Origin: JAMXLG01 sp963765935 | Lineage (GTDB): Bacteria; Vulcanimicrobiota; Vulcanimicrobiia; Vulcanimicrobiales; Vulcanimicrobiaceae | Direction: 5' to 3' | Length of the DNA: 64,000 nucleotides | NCBI GenBank assembly: GCA_963765935.1 | Contig: CAVXXX010000001.1 | Span: 930,001-994,000, forward strand | Shown here: positions 7,910 to 16,654 of the stretch, in pieces | Layout of the letters: each line of letters begins with the position of its first letter | Position numbering within the stretch: the stretch's first letter is position 1 | Translations under genes and position numbers: made by a program | The notes under the pieces: model-generated | Databases searched by the model: none | The model's input: only the letters and a program-made list of their open reading frames with translations | Told to the model about the DNA's origin: nothing

Positions 7910-9100
7910 ATGCTCAAGTCCCTCGTCCGGACTGGCGCGGCGCTTTTAATTGCCGCGTCGTTCGGTCTTCAGGCTGTGCCCGTTTCAGCAGACGGTTTAG
8001 CTGATGCGATGGGCCAGTCGGTCGTCCAAGGTGCTAATGCCGGTATCAAAGACGCGCTGAACGCGCAATCAGCTAAGCAGAAGAAACAACAGGAAAGTCT
8101 GCCGAGCTCGGTCGCGCAAGTTCCGCCCATGACACAACAGCCGGTCGGCGGTAAAGCCCAACAGGGCCTGCCGACGGGATTCACCTATTTTGCCGACCTT
8201 TCTGTTGCCAAACCGTTCGGCAACATCGGCAAGATGACCAACTGGCTCCCCGGCGGCTTCGACGCCATGGCATCGTACGGTTTCAGCCCGACCGACCGGG
8301 CCGTGTTCTCATACTACGAGTTACAGCACTATCCGTACGGCTTTAATAGCGGTACCGTGCCGACGTATTTGCCTCCCGCATTCACCGCAGGCAATCCGCA
8401 GCCGACCGATCTTGCTTCGGAAAACCTCAACCTGACGACGATAGATAAGTTCTTTCTCATCAACTACGAGCATCTGTTTGCGATCAATGTAGGAAAAGGC
8501 AAAGTCCTTCCGCTCGTAGTGACGCCCACCTATGCGTCGCGCTGGGCGTACATCGCGCAATCGGGAAACGGCACTGATGTCGTTCCGTTCGTCAACCAGA
8601 CGAATGGACAGCCTGTGACCAACGTGAAGACACGCACCGCGCAATACTGGTCGCTTGCGTTCACCCTTCCGTTCCTGAAGACGCCAAAGATGTTCGGCAC
8701 ATTCACGGCTGCGCCGACGTGGCTGGCGCAAACCTCCGGCGTGAACCAAGGGAACAGCGCGCAGATTTATCAGATCTTGTATCTCGAGTACAACTATAAT
8801 AAGGATCTGCGTCTCTTCTTCCAGCCCGAAGTCTCGCGCGACTATCTGCCGTTAGATTACTACCCGCAACACCTTTTCGCGTACTTCGCGGGCGCGTCGT
8901 ATCGCGTCGGCAAGATGGGCTTCATCCAAGCGGTGTACAATATCGGCAATCCGACGAATTACAGCCCGTTCGGTGTGGCGTATCAGAAGTGTTACGCGTT
9001 ACCGTGCAGTCAGAACACGGTTCCGGCGATCGGCGGGTTAAAAGCGTCGCAGCTGCAACTGCAATTCGGCATCGGTTCGCCGGTGGTTCTTCCGTTCTAA
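7910..9100 (+). CDS. Exported protein, probable outer-membrane beta-barrel
   Basis: The function is unknown. The first 27 residues form a clear Sec signal peptide (MLKSLVRTG, hydrophobic core, then VSADG). The mature part has a Gln-rich stretch (about 45-85), then alternating polar/aromatic strands rich in Tyr, Phe, Asn and Pro through the C-terminus, which ends in a hydrophobic residue (VVLPF), as outer-membrane strands often do. Two cysteines near the end (KCYALPCS) may form a disulfide. The start has a good Shine-Dalgarno, TTTGGGGAG, 8 bases upstream. It is followed after 9 bp by an SGNH-hydrolase lipoprotein, so the two probably form an operon at the cell surface. Confidence 0.6.
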   Translation: MLKSLVRTGAALLIAASFGLQAVPVSADGLADAMGQSVVQGANAGIKDALNAQSAKQKKQQESLPSSVAQVPPMTQQPVGGKAQQGLPTGFTYFADLSVAKPFGNIGKMTNWLPGGFDAMASYGFSPTDRAVFSYYELQHYPYGFNSGTVPTYLPPAFTAGNPQPTDLASENLNLTTIDKFFLINYEHLFAINVGKGKVLPLVVTPTYASRWAYIAQSGNGTDVVPFVNQTNGQPVTNVKTRTAQYWSLAFTLPFLKTPKMFGTFTAAPTWLAQTSGVNQGNSAQIYQILYLEYNYNKDLRLFFQPEVSRDYLPLDYYPQHLFAYFAGASYRVGKMGFIQAVYNIGNPTNYSPFGVAYQKCYALPCSQNTVPAIGGLKASQLQLQFGIGSPVVLPF

Positions 9101-9109
9101 GGAATCAAC

Positions 9110-10747
9110 ATGATGAAACACTTTACGCGACCGCTTGCGCTTCTTTCTATCGCCGCAGTTGCGGCGTGCAGCGGTGGCTCCGGCAACACCGTACAACCGC
9201 CGACGTCCATCGCGTCTCCGGTGCCGGGTCCATCCCTCGTCACAAATGTTCCGTTCGTCGGTATCGGCGATAGCTTAACCTTCGGCGAGCAAGCTGATGG
9301 ATTGCTCGGCGACCCAGCGGCAACGAGTCCCGTTTCGGCATACCCGAATCATGCAGTGCCGCCGGGACAGGAAAACGGCTGGTGGTCACTGTTCTATCAA
9401 TCGCTCACGAACACGCCGCCCCTAGCCATGTATAACGCCGCGACCTCGTCGCTGCCGTTGATCAAAGCACCCGGTCTATTCACGCAAATCGTGCTCAATA
9501 CGTCGACGCTCTTCGCAAACGTGCAAAGCGGCTGCAGTCAGCCGAATCAGGCAGCGTTCTCGAACAGTGCGTGGGTGGCAACGCGATTAGCACCGACAGC
9601 ACCGGTTCTCGATCTTGCCGTTCCGGGCATCACGATGCACGAAGCGGTGGCGATGTCCGGACCGTTCACCGGGCCTCCGCAAGGCCCGAACTGCAACTAT
9701 GCGACAATCCCCGGCGACCCGACGTCCGGAGCGCTGCAATCGCTCGTTAACGCGGAAAACGGTTCGTTCTATCCGGTCCTCGGCGGGTTCCGGAACACCT
9801 ACCCGGGCACGTCGCTGACGATGCTCAATGTCGCGGCCGGTATGAAACCAAAACTCGCGTCGGTGTGGCTCGGTGCGAACGACCTGCTGAAGTTCATCTT
9901 CTCGAACGGTCGATCGCCGGTGACGGACACGCCGCAGCAACTCGCCGCGGACCTTACGCAAATCGTGAAGACGCTCGCGGGAGGCGGCACAAAAGTTCTC
10001 GTCGCCGATCTTCCGACCGTCCTGCAAACACCGCAGTTCTTCCCCGTGTCGACCTCGACGAACCCGGCAAAACTTATCCAAGATATCGCGCAATTACTCG
10101 TCGTTGAATCGAAAGGCACGCTTCCGCCCGCAACGGCTGGGACGTATGCGCAGGGCGTCGTCGCGGCGTTGAGCGCGAACGAATTCGGAGGTGCGACCAG
10201 CGGCTGGTATCTTACGGAGAGCGGCTTCCTCGCGACCGTTACGCAAGCGGCTGCGGCAATTAAGGCGAATCCGGCAGCTCCGAACTTCTCCGCAATCTCG
10301 CTCGATCCAAATGGACCGGGCAGCGGTGCCGGGGCAGCGTATATTACGCCGGCGTTTGCAGCGCAAGTGACGGCGCTTAACGCGGCGTACAATCAAGCGA
10401 TCGACCAAGTCGCCACCGGTGCAGGTCCGACCGTTGCTCTCGTCCCAATCAATCAAACGTTCGCGGCTCTTGCTGCGCCGGGCGGCAATCTCAGCCAGGT
10501 CATTCCCGGCGCTCCGCCGGTGACGATGCAGTTCGGCGGCGGAATTCTGAGCTGGGACGGCCTGCATCCGTCGAACGTCGGTTACGGAGCAATCGCCGAC
10601 ATCTTCATGCAGGCCGCGATCAAAGCGTTCGGCACGAGCGTCACACCGCTGACGGGCGCGCAGATTAGCACGATCGCAACGACCGATCCGTACAATCCGA
10701 CCCTCGTAAACGCCGCGTTCGGCGCCCCGGTCTTCCCACTTCCGTAA
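9110..10747 (+). CDS. SGNH/GDSL-family hydrolase lipoprotein
   Basis: Predicted esterase or lipase anchored in the cell envelope. A lipobox (AVAAC, Cys20) follows a short signal sequence. The catalytic blocks are present: block I GDSLTFG with nucleophile Ser55, the Gly-Asn-Asp block as WLGANDLL, and the C-terminal Asp/His block as WDGLHPSNVGYG. At 545 aa it is larger than simple GDSL enzymes, with extra segments between blocks. The substrate is unknown. It begins 9 bp after the barrel-like protein gene and is followed by a strong terminator, so these two genes form one transcription unit. A second ATG lies immediately after the first. Confidence 0.9.
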   Translation: MMKHFTRPLALLSIAAVAACSGGSGNTVQPPTSIASPVPGPSLVTNVPFVGIGDSLTFGEQADGLLGDPAATSPVSAYPNHAVPPGQENGWWSLFYQSLTNTPPLAMYNAATSSLPLIKAPGLFTQIVLNTSTLFANVQSGCSQPNQAAFSNSAWVATRLAPTAPVLDLAVPGITMHEAVAMSGPFTGPPQGPNCNYATIPGDPTSGALQSLVNAENGSFYPVLGGFRNTYPGTSLTMLNVAAGMKPKLASVWLGANDLLKFIFSNGRSPVTDTPQQLAADLTQIVKTLAGGGTKVLVADLPTVLQTPQFFPVSTSTNPAKLIQDIAQLLVVESKGTLPPATAGTYAQGVVAALSANEFGGATSGWYLTESGFLATVTQAAAAIKANPAAPNFSAISLDPNGPGSGAGAAYITPAFAAQVTALNAAYNQAIDQVATGAGPTVALVPINQTFAALAAPGGNLSQVIPGAPPVTMQFGGGILSWDGLHPSNVGYGAIADIFMQAAIKAFGTSVTPLTGAQISTIATTDPYNPTLVNAAFGAPVFPLP

Positions 10748-10767
10748 GCAGCAATCAGCAGACTGGG

Positions 10768-10800
10768 GAAGAGCGTCCGCAAGGGCGCTCTTCTTCTTTT
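10768..10800 (+). terminator. Rho-independent terminator
   Basis: An 11-bp stem (GAAGAGCGTCC with GGGCGCTCTTC, including one G-T pair) closed by a GCAA tetraloop and followed by TTCTTTT. It ends the barrel/SGNH operon. Confidence 0.9.
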
Positions 10801-10816
10801 CCACGAAGCTACGCAC

Positions 10817-11116
10817 ATGAGTGAGGGAAAGATCGACCCGTACACGCTCGCACGCGACACGTCGCTGCGTATCTTCGATATTCGCAAAGCCCCCGACGAC
10901 CAACAGATTCCCGGATCCGAACGCTACGACGGCGAGCGGATCGCTTCAGGGGACGTTCCGTTTAACAAAGACGAACGTGTGGTGCTCTATTGCGGCAGCG
11001 GCAACTCATGCAGCCGGATCGCCACACAGCTGCGCGAACGAGGATACGACGCCGTTGCGCTCGATGGCGGATACAAAGCGTGGAAAGACGCGGGGCTGCC
11101 GACAGAAACCCGTTAG
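10817..11116 (+). CDS. Single-domain rhodanese-like sulfurtransferase
   Basis: A 99-aa protein with one rhodanese fold: FDIRKAPD at the first substrate loop, the active-site cysteine Cys59 in VVLYCGSGN, and the C-terminal DGGYKAWKDAG typical of the family. Single-domain members transfer sulfane sulfur between thiol carriers; the partner is not known. There is no signal peptide, so it is cytoplasmic. It lies just after the terminator of the SGNH operon and has its own ATG with a weak leader. Confidence 0.9.
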   Translation: MSEGKIDPYTLARDTSLRIFDIRKAPDDQQIPGSERYDGERIASGDVPFNKDERVVLYCGSGNSCSRIATQLRERGYDAVALDGGYKAWKDAGLPTETR

Positions 11117-11143
11117 AGCTGTACGATGGTCGAAAGAGGTGAG

Positions 11144-11445
11144 ATGACCATGGTTCGCACCGCACTTCTCATCGATGCATTCGCGCTTGCAACATCACGT
11201 GCGCCGCTCGGCGTAGCAGATACGATGCCTGGGCCGCCCATAATGCCGCCGCCTCAAGCGCTCACGCTCACAAACGCGGGTCAGCCGGCGATGTCAGTGC
11301 CGTTTCCCCGCAGCAAGGGATACCATCACGCACCAATGTCTTGAACCAGCCGTTGTACCCGGGAGTCCCGCAGTCTGACGGGCACACCGCCACGATACCG
11401 TTCTGGAACATAAGCAACGTTCCAGTAATCACGATTCACCGCTAG
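11144..11445 (+). pseudogene. Small exported-protein gene, apparently frameshifted at a C run
   Basis: An ATG at 11144 with AGAGG five bases upstream opens a frame with a signal-like start (VRTALLIDAFALA) and a Pro-rich segment (PGPPIMPPPQALTLTNAG), stopping at 11344. From about 11303 another frame stays open to 11445 and reads sensibly (GIPSRTNVLNQPLYPGV through FWNISNVPVITIHR). Adding one C to the CCCC run at 11306-11309 joins the two into one product of about 100 residues. It may be a true mutation or a sequencing/assembly error. No family is recognised. Confidence 0.4.
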
Positions 11446-11450
11446 AAAAA

Positions 11451-11485
11451 AAGAAAGGCGCGGACATCATGTCCGAGCCTCTTTT
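11451..11485. terminator. Bidirectional terminator between convergent genes
   Basis: AAGAAAGGC precedes a stem CGGACAT-c-ATGTCCG, followed by AGCCTCTTTT, so the GGC/GCC and A/T flanks extend the pairing in both directions. It sits between the small frameshifted gene (+) and glutamate dehydrogenase (-). Confidence 0.75.
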
Positions 11486-11505
11486 GCGTAACTCGATGGT
11501 AACGT

Positions 11506-12765
11506 TTACGCGTAAATACCGCGCAGTTTGAGCGCTTTGACCACGCGATCGATCGCGAGTGCGTACGCTGCGATACGGAACGTCGCATTGCGTGCGTTCT
11601 TGATCGTCCGAAGTTCGCCGAGATTGGTGAGCAGCACGTCTTGAAGACGTTCGTTGACTTCAGCCTCTTTCCAGAAATAGCCCATACGATCTTGAGCCCA
11701 CTCGAAGTACGACACCGTTACGCCGCCGGCGTTTGCCATGATGTCGGGAATCACGACGATGCCGTTTTGTTTGAAGATGTGATCGGCTTCCGGCGTTGTC
11801 GGGCCGTTTGCGCCCTCGACGATCAGCTTCGCTTTCACCCTCGAGGCGTTCTCGCTCGTAAAAACCTTCTCGAGCGCCGCGGGCACGAGAACGTCGCAGT
11901 CGCTGGTGAGCAACTCCCCGTTACTGATCTTGTCGCCACCTTTGAACCCTTCCAGGTTGCGGTTCTTCTGTGCGTGATCGATCGCGCCAAGAACGTCGAG
12001 GCCGTTGTCGTTGTAGTACGCGCCGGTAACGTCGGAGATCCCGACGACCTTACAGCCGCGTTCGGCAAAGAGTTTCGCGGCGTAGAGACCGACGTTCCCG
12101 AAACCTTGAATAACGACGCGGGCTTGCTCCGGAGGCATGCCCATTTGCGCCATCTCATCGAGCGCGCAGATGGTAACGCCCCGACCAGTAGCTTCGACGC
12201 GTCCGCGCGATCCGCCGATTTCGAGCGGCTTGCCGGTCACGACGCCCGGTACGTTCTGACGGACGTGCATCGAGTACGTGTCCATGAACCACGCCATAAC
12301 TTGCGGCGTCGTGTTTACGTCGGGTGCGGGAACGTCTTTATCGGGACCAACGACTTCGACGAGTTCCGCAGCGTAACGGCGCGTGATGCGTTCGAGTTCG
12401 TTCGAGGAAAGCGTGCTCGGGTCGCATGTCACGCCGCCTTTACCGCCGCCGAAGGGAAGATCGACCACCGCGCATTTCCACGTCATCCAAAACGCGAGTG
12501 CGGTCACTTCATCGAGCGTTACACCAGGATGGTAACGAATACCGCCCTTTGCCGGGCCGCGCGCGAAGTTGTATTGCACGCGATATCCGGTATAGACTTC
12601 GAATTCGCCGCTATCGCGTTGGAACGGGATCGAAAAAATGATTTGACGCGAAGGATGCGTGAGGATACGGCGCATCCCGGCATCGAGTTCAAGCAGGTCA
12701 GCAGCCTCGTTGAAATAGGTAATGCCATCCCCAAAAACCGAGACTTCGCGCACAGCAGTGGTCAT
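11506..12765 (-). CDS. gdhA: Glu/Leu/Phe/Val family dehydrogenase (glutamate dehydrogenase)
   Basis: Oxidatively deaminates glutamate to 2-oxoglutarate (or the reverse) with NAD(P). The 419 aa match hexameric bacterial GDH. Visible are the substrate-binding and catalytic segment KGGIRYHPGV and PFGGGKGGV (catalytic Lys), the essential Asp in PAPDVNT, and the nucleotide-binding GFGNVGLYAA in the C-terminal Rossmann domain. Cofactor preference is not decidable by eye. It is monocistronic, convergent with the small exported gene, and has no close Shine-Dalgarno at the ATG; GGAGGA lies about 14 bases upstream. Confidence 0.94.
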   Translation of the reverse strand: MTTAVREVSVFGDGITYFNEAADLLELDAGMRRILTHPSRQIIFSIPFQRDSGEFEVYTGYRVQYNFARGPAKGGIRYHPGVTLDEVTALAFWMTWKCAVVDLPFGGGKGGVTCDPSTLSSNELERITRRYAAELVEVVGPDKDVPAPDVNTTPQVMAWFMDTYSMHVRQNVPGVVTGKPLEIGGSRGRVEATGRGVTICALDEMAQMGMPPEQARVVIQGFGNVGLYAAKLFAERGCKVVGISDVTGAYYNDNGLDVLGAIDHAQKNRNLEGFKGGDKISNGELLTSDCDVLVPAALEKVFTSENASRVKAKLIVEGANGPTTPEADHIFKQNGIVVIPDIMANAGGVTVSYFEWAQDRMGYFWKEAEVNERLQDVLLTNLGELRTIKNARNATFRIAAYALAIDRVVKALKLRGIYA

Positions 12766-12875
12766 AGAGTGATTTCAGTTCCTCCAGCGGAGTTCAAACC
12801 CTTAAAACTTGCAGGTTTCTTGCCTAAACCCTGGCCTGAAAAGTCGCAATTCAATGCATTTTGGCACGCCAAGCA

Positions 12876-12915
12876 GACTTTATCTGTCAGAGCTAAAGCT
12901 CTGCCAGCTAAAGTC
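12876..12915. other. Nested palindromic element upstream of gdhA
   Basis: GACTTTA and TAAAGTC form an outer 7-bp pair; inside is CAGAGCT-aa-AGCTCTG. It lies in the 171-bp gap between ychF (ends 12937) and gdhA (starts 12765), both on the minus strand. It may terminate ychF or act as an operator or leader for gdhA; no T-tract is present. Confidence 0.45.
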
Positions 12916-12936
12916 CCGCTCGCTTCGCTCGCTCCG

Positions 12937-14031
12937 CTAGACATTGAATCTAAAGTTGACGACGTCGCCCTCTTGCATGACGTATTCTTTGCCCTCGCTG
13001 CGTAGTTTGCCGGCATTGCGAAGAGCGTCCATCGTCTTGAACTGCACGTAGTCGCCATACGACACGATCTCCGCGCGAATGAAGCCGCGCTCGATGTCGC
13101 TGTGAATTTTTCCCGCGGCCTGTGGCGCCTTCGTGCCTTTTTCAATCGTCCAAGCGCGAACTTCTTTCTCGCCCGCTGTTAGAAACGTCATCAGGCCGAG
13201 CAAGTCGTATGCCGTGAGCGCGAGCTCGTCGAGACCACTGCGTTCAATTCCAAGTTCCGTGCAGAATTCGCGGGCTTCTTCCTCCGAAAGCCCTGCGAGC
13301 TCGGATTCGATTTTTCCGGATAGAACAACGACGGGGCTCTTCTCGGACGCAGCGACGTCGTTGACAGTGCGAACGAGGTTTCCAGGATTCCCAATCTGCT
13401 CTTCATCAACGTTCGCGACGTAGAGCAGGGGCTTTGCGGTGAGCAAAAATGATTCGCGCGCCACTTCCGCTTCCAACGAGCCGTGGGAGAACGAACGCGC
13501 CGGTTTGCCCTCTTCGAGCGTGGCGATCAAATTGTTCGCCGCGTCAAGATTCGGACGCAGCTTTGGATTGGCGCGTGCTTCACGTTCCAGTTTATCGACG
13601 CGCTTCTTCATCGTCGCCAGATCGGCGAGCGCGAGTTCGATGGAAATGATTTCGATATCGCGCTTCGGTTCCGGATCGCCCTCGACGTGCGTTACGTTGC
13701 TATCGTCGAAACAACGCACCACCATTGCGATCGCATCCGTCTCGCGGATATGGCTCAAGAATGCATTGCCGAGGCCTTGCCCTGTGCTTGCCCCTCGAAC
13801 CAAGCCTGCGATATCGACGAAGCGGACAGTCGCCGGAACGATCCGTTCCCCGTTCACCAAGGTCTGCAGGACCGCAAGCCGGTCATCGGGGACCGCGACT
13901 TCTCCGACGTTTGGCTCAATGGTCGCAAAGGGATAATTTGCCGCGAGCGCTTGAGCCGAGCGCGTAAGCGCATTGAAAATGGTCGACTTGCCCACATTGG
14001 GCAAGCCTACGATACCGCACGATAAAGCCAT
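12937..14031 (-). CDS. ychF: Redox-regulated ATPase YchF (Obg-family)
   Basis: A conserved P-loop protein that binds the ribosome and, unlike other Obg relatives, prefers ATP. The 364 aa start at the ATG MALSCGIVG at 14031; the open frame continues upstream into sequence shared with the divergent gene. The P-loop is GLPNVGKST (9-17); DIAGLVRGAS is switch II; NVDEE replaces the GTP-specifying NKxD motif, which explains the ATP preference; and the C-terminal TGS-type domain ends EGDVVNFRFNV. It is divergent from the BFN-domain gene, with 79 bp between starts. Confidence 0.96.
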   Translation of the reverse strand: MALSCGIVGLPNVGKSTIFNALTRSAQALAANYPFATIEPNVGEVAVPDDRLAVLQTLVNGERIVPATVRFVDIAGLVRGASTGQGLGNAFLSHIRETDAIAMVVRCFDDSNVTHVEGDPEPKRDIEIISIELALADLATMKKRVDKLEREARANPKLRPNLDAANNLIATLEEGKPARSFSHGSLEAEVARESFLLTAKPLLYVANVDEEQIGNPGNLVRTVNDVAASEKSPVVVLSGKIESELAGLSEEEAREFCTELGIERSGLDELALTAYDLLGLMTFLTAGEKEVRAWTIEKGTKAPQAAGKIHSDIERGFIRAEIVSYGDYVQFKTMDALRNAGKLRSEGKEYVMQEGDVVNFRFNV

Positions 14032-14110
14032 GGTGAACGGCCCTCGGTTCGGCTGGATGGCTGCGGCAACCTGGCAAGAGAAAGCGCGGAGCGCGTCGGA
14101 TAGGATGGGC

Positions 14111-14587
14111 ATGCGTCAAATGAAGGTCGACAAACTCGGCATCGACCTGTTAACTCACGACCCCGTTGTGATCCTCAAAGACATGGATGGCTCACACTAC
14201 CTCCCGATTTTGATCGGCCCGTTCGAGGCTACCGCCATCGCGCTGGCTCTCGAAGGCGCACCGGTCCCCCGTCCTCTCTCGCACGATCTGATGCGCAACA
14301 TTCTCGAGTCGTTGGACACGTCGCTCGAGCAAGTGATTATCCACGACATCAAGGACTCGACATTTTTTGCGAAGCTGATTTTGCGAACCGATGGAGATCT
14401 GCAAGAAATTGACGCACGCCCGTCAGACGGCATCGCACTCGCGCTTCGCATGCAAGCGCCGATCTACGTCTCGGACAAAATCGTCCTCGAAGAAGCGACG
14501 CAAGAAAAGAAAGGCGTCGATGATACCGAGATGGCCCGCTTCAAAAAGTTCCTGGACGATTTAAAACCGAGCGACTTCAATCGCTAA
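14111..14587 (+). CDS. Bifunctional nuclease (BFN/DUF151) domain protein
   Basis: A 158-aa single-domain protein of the DUF151 family, with the typical core LPILIGPFEATAIALAL, then SHDLM, and the C-terminal IDARPSDGIALALRM signature. Plant and some bacterial members have DNase/RNase activity; the role here is unknown. The start at 14111 is preferred because AGGATGGGC lies directly upstream; an ATG at 14120 is also possible. It is divergent from ychF and appears to be transcribed alone. Confidence 0.9.
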   Translation: MRQMKVDKLGIDLLTHDPVVILKDMDGSHYLPILIGPFEATAIALALEGAPVPRPLSHDLMRNILESLDTSLEQVIIHDIKDSTFFAKLILRTDGDLQEIDARPSDGIALALRMQAPIYVSDKIVLEEATQEKKGVDDTEMARFKKFLDDLKPSDFNR

Positions 14588-14769
14588 CGAAGCGGTGTAA
14601 CTGCAAAAACGTCTTCGTTCGCGGTCTCGTTGATAAGATTGGTTCACGTCTGGTCCCTGGTGCGGTTCGGTAGCGCGCGGTACAGTTGAAGAGCGGTGTG
14701 AGCAACGATTTAGCATTAGCAGGCTAACGCTTTGCTGCAACACACTACAGCTGAGGAAGGGGAGCGGCA

Positions 14770-16404
14770 ATGAAACAGCTTCCATTGCAGGCGTTCTGGC
14801 TTTTCGTCTTTGTCATTTCCGTTGCTGCTTGCTCAGGCAGCCCGAGCTCGTCCGTACCCCCTGCCGGCAACGCGGACACAACCAGTGCGCAATCGGCGAG
14901 CGGCGCAGCGGCAAGTGTGATGCCGAACGCGACAAACATCACCGTTCAAGGAACCGTCACGGCCGTACAACCCACGCCGTCCTTCCACGTCACAATTCCG
15001 TATAGCGGCAAGAGCGTTGCTGTCTATTCGAGCGAGATCAAAAGCGCAATCGTGGGAGACGTTATTTCGGCTACAGGGTATTTCAAGACATCTACGACCT
15101 TCTTAGCTGCGAGCGCGCACATCGTCAGCACACCGAAACCAACGGCAACGCCGAAACCGACGCCGCCACCAACCGCCGCATTGCAGCTCCTTCAGGTCTT
15201 TGACAACCAAATGACGTTATCGCAAGTCACGACGACGGCAAAACAGATCAGTTATCTCTGGGGCGGCGGAAGTTCGGTGAAGGGTGTGACCGCAGCGCAG
15301 TGGCAAGCTGCAAATCCGAACCTGACAAACATCCTCTACTTCTATCAGGGTACCGATGATCCGACGCTTTCCGGCCACAGCCTTAGCTGGTTCACTGCGA
15401 AGCACCCCGATTGGATCGTCTACGATTGCGACACGAACAATCAACCGACGACGACAGTCGCCTATCAGCCGGGCCTGAGCGGCGTTCCGCTCGACATTAC
15501 GAATTCCGCCGTGATCAGTTATCAGATTCATCTCGCGGCAAATGCGGCGATCGCGCGAAAGAACAATGCGATCGGCAGCGATCAGACGGTGTTTTTCGAC
15601 TACGACGGCGGTCAATACCCGGGATGGTTCGGCTGCGGCATCTATGCCGGCCCGAACTATACCCACTTCGAGCGTCGCTGGGGTTCGACGGTAACCGGTT
15701 TCCCGAACTATGATCCGAAGTGGGCGAGCGATACGGCGACTTGGGTAAAAACGGCCAAAAGCATTCTCACGACGGATGGAACGCTGGCGCCGCATCATTT
15801 GAAGCTCGCGATCAACCATCCATTAGGCGACCCGAGCAGCGCAAATGAAGCAACGCTCATGAGCACCACAGATATGGAGCTGGACGAAGAAGGCTTCGCA
15901 GACTATGGAAAATACATAACCAACGCGCTGCACCTCGGCCAGACGCTATCATATATGACGTTTGTGCAGTCGCATGGCACGACGTTCTTGGCGGTCGATA
16001 AATTCTCGACCAACCGACATGGAACGTCGGCGACGGCCGGCATCTCGAACGACCAACTCGCATGGGCGATTGCAACATATCTCCTCGGCACGCAAGGGCA
16101 TGCCGCGTTTTACGTAACGATTGGTCCGTACGGCGTCCCGTCGTATTTCCCGCAGTACGCGACGGTCAATTCCCGAATCGGTACCGCGTGCGCCGCGTAT
16201 GCAACGGCAGCAAGTGGACACGTCTTCTATCGACGCTACACTGGGGGTTTCGCCGTTGCAAATGACGGAGGCGCCGGAACGGAGAACATTACGCTTCCGA
16301 GCCACACTTATACGGACCTCATGGGTGCCACAATCACAAATCCGCTGTCGATCGACGCAAGCAAAGCCTTTGTTCTCTTCACGACGGCCAACGGCTGCAC
16401 GTAA
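14770..16404 (+). CDS. Glycosyl-hydrolase-like lipoprotein (GHL15-type) with OB-like module
   Basis: A 544-aa lipoprotein: signal sequence and lipobox SVAAC (Cys21), then an OB-like strand-rich module (about 57-122, NITVQGTVTAVQPTPSF, GDVISATGYF) resembling DUF5666, then a Pro/Thr linker (TPKPTATPKPTPPPT). The large C-terminal domain resembles the hypothetical glycosyl hydrolase 15 (GHL15) family: NLTNILYFYQG, FFDYDGGQYPGWF, MELDEEGFADYGKY and a closing strand LMGATITNPLSID. Acidic residues in DYDGG and DEEGF are plausible catalytic sites by inference. The substrate is unknown. A good Shine-Dalgarno, GGAAGGGGAG, precedes the ATG. Confidence 0.75.
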   Translation: MKQLPLQAFWLFVFVISVAACSGSPSSSVPPAGNADTTSAQSASGAAASVMPNATNITVQGTVTAVQPTPSFHVTIPYSGKSVAVYSSEIKSAIVGDVISATGYFKTSTTFLAASAHIVSTPKPTATPKPTPPPTAALQLLQVFDNQMTLSQVTTTAKQISYLWGGGSSVKGVTAAQWQAANPNLTNILYFYQGTDDPTLSGHSLSWFTAKHPDWIVYDCDTNNQPTTTVAYQPGLSGVPLDITNSAVISYQIHLAANAAIARKNNAIGSDQTVFFDYDGGQYPGWFGCGIYAGPNYTHFERRWGSTVTGFPNYDPKWASDTATWVKTAKSILTTDGTLAPHHLKLAINHPLGDPSSANEATLMSTTDMELDEEGFADYGKYITNALHLGQTLSYMTFVQSHGTTFLAVDKFSTNRHGTSATAGISNDQLAWAIATYLLGTQGHAAFYVTIGPYGVPSYFPQYATVNSRIGTACAAYATAASGHVFYRRYTGGFAVANDGGAGTENITLPSHTYTDLMGATITNPLSIDASKAFVLFTTANGCT

Positions 16405-16408
16405 TAGT

Positions 16409-16647
16409 GTGGAAAAACGGCCGTTCGTCGCTGTCGAGCACGTTCAACTCGCCATGCCTAGCGGATGCTGGTTCGCAAGCGGCGACGTGCAGTTGCATCT
16501 CGGTGTGGAAGATGACTTCCGGCCGGCGCGTAAAGCGCACCCAGCGTTACGCTGCGCGGATTTTGACGGGTTGCTGGGTCACGTGCGTAACGCCGAGCCT
16601 TTATCCATGACCGGTTCGGCAACCGTATAGAATTGATCGAAGGTTGA
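16409..16647 (+). pseudogene. Decayed VOC/glyoxalase-family gene
   Basis: A GTG five bases after the previous stop opens VEKRPFVAVEHVQLAMPSG, the usual start of a VOC (glyoxalase/bleomycin-resistance) protein. It jumps at once to CWFASGDVQLHLGVED and RPARKAHPALRCADFDGL, so about 30 residues usually found between them are missing. The in-frame stop is at 16630. In the next frame, 16602-16647 reads HDRFGNRIELIEG and then a stop, the standard C-terminus of the same family. The gene has therefore suffered at least one internal deletion and a frameshift, probably with further loss before the C-terminal strand. Confidence 0.8.
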
Positions 16648-16654
16648 CAAGACG

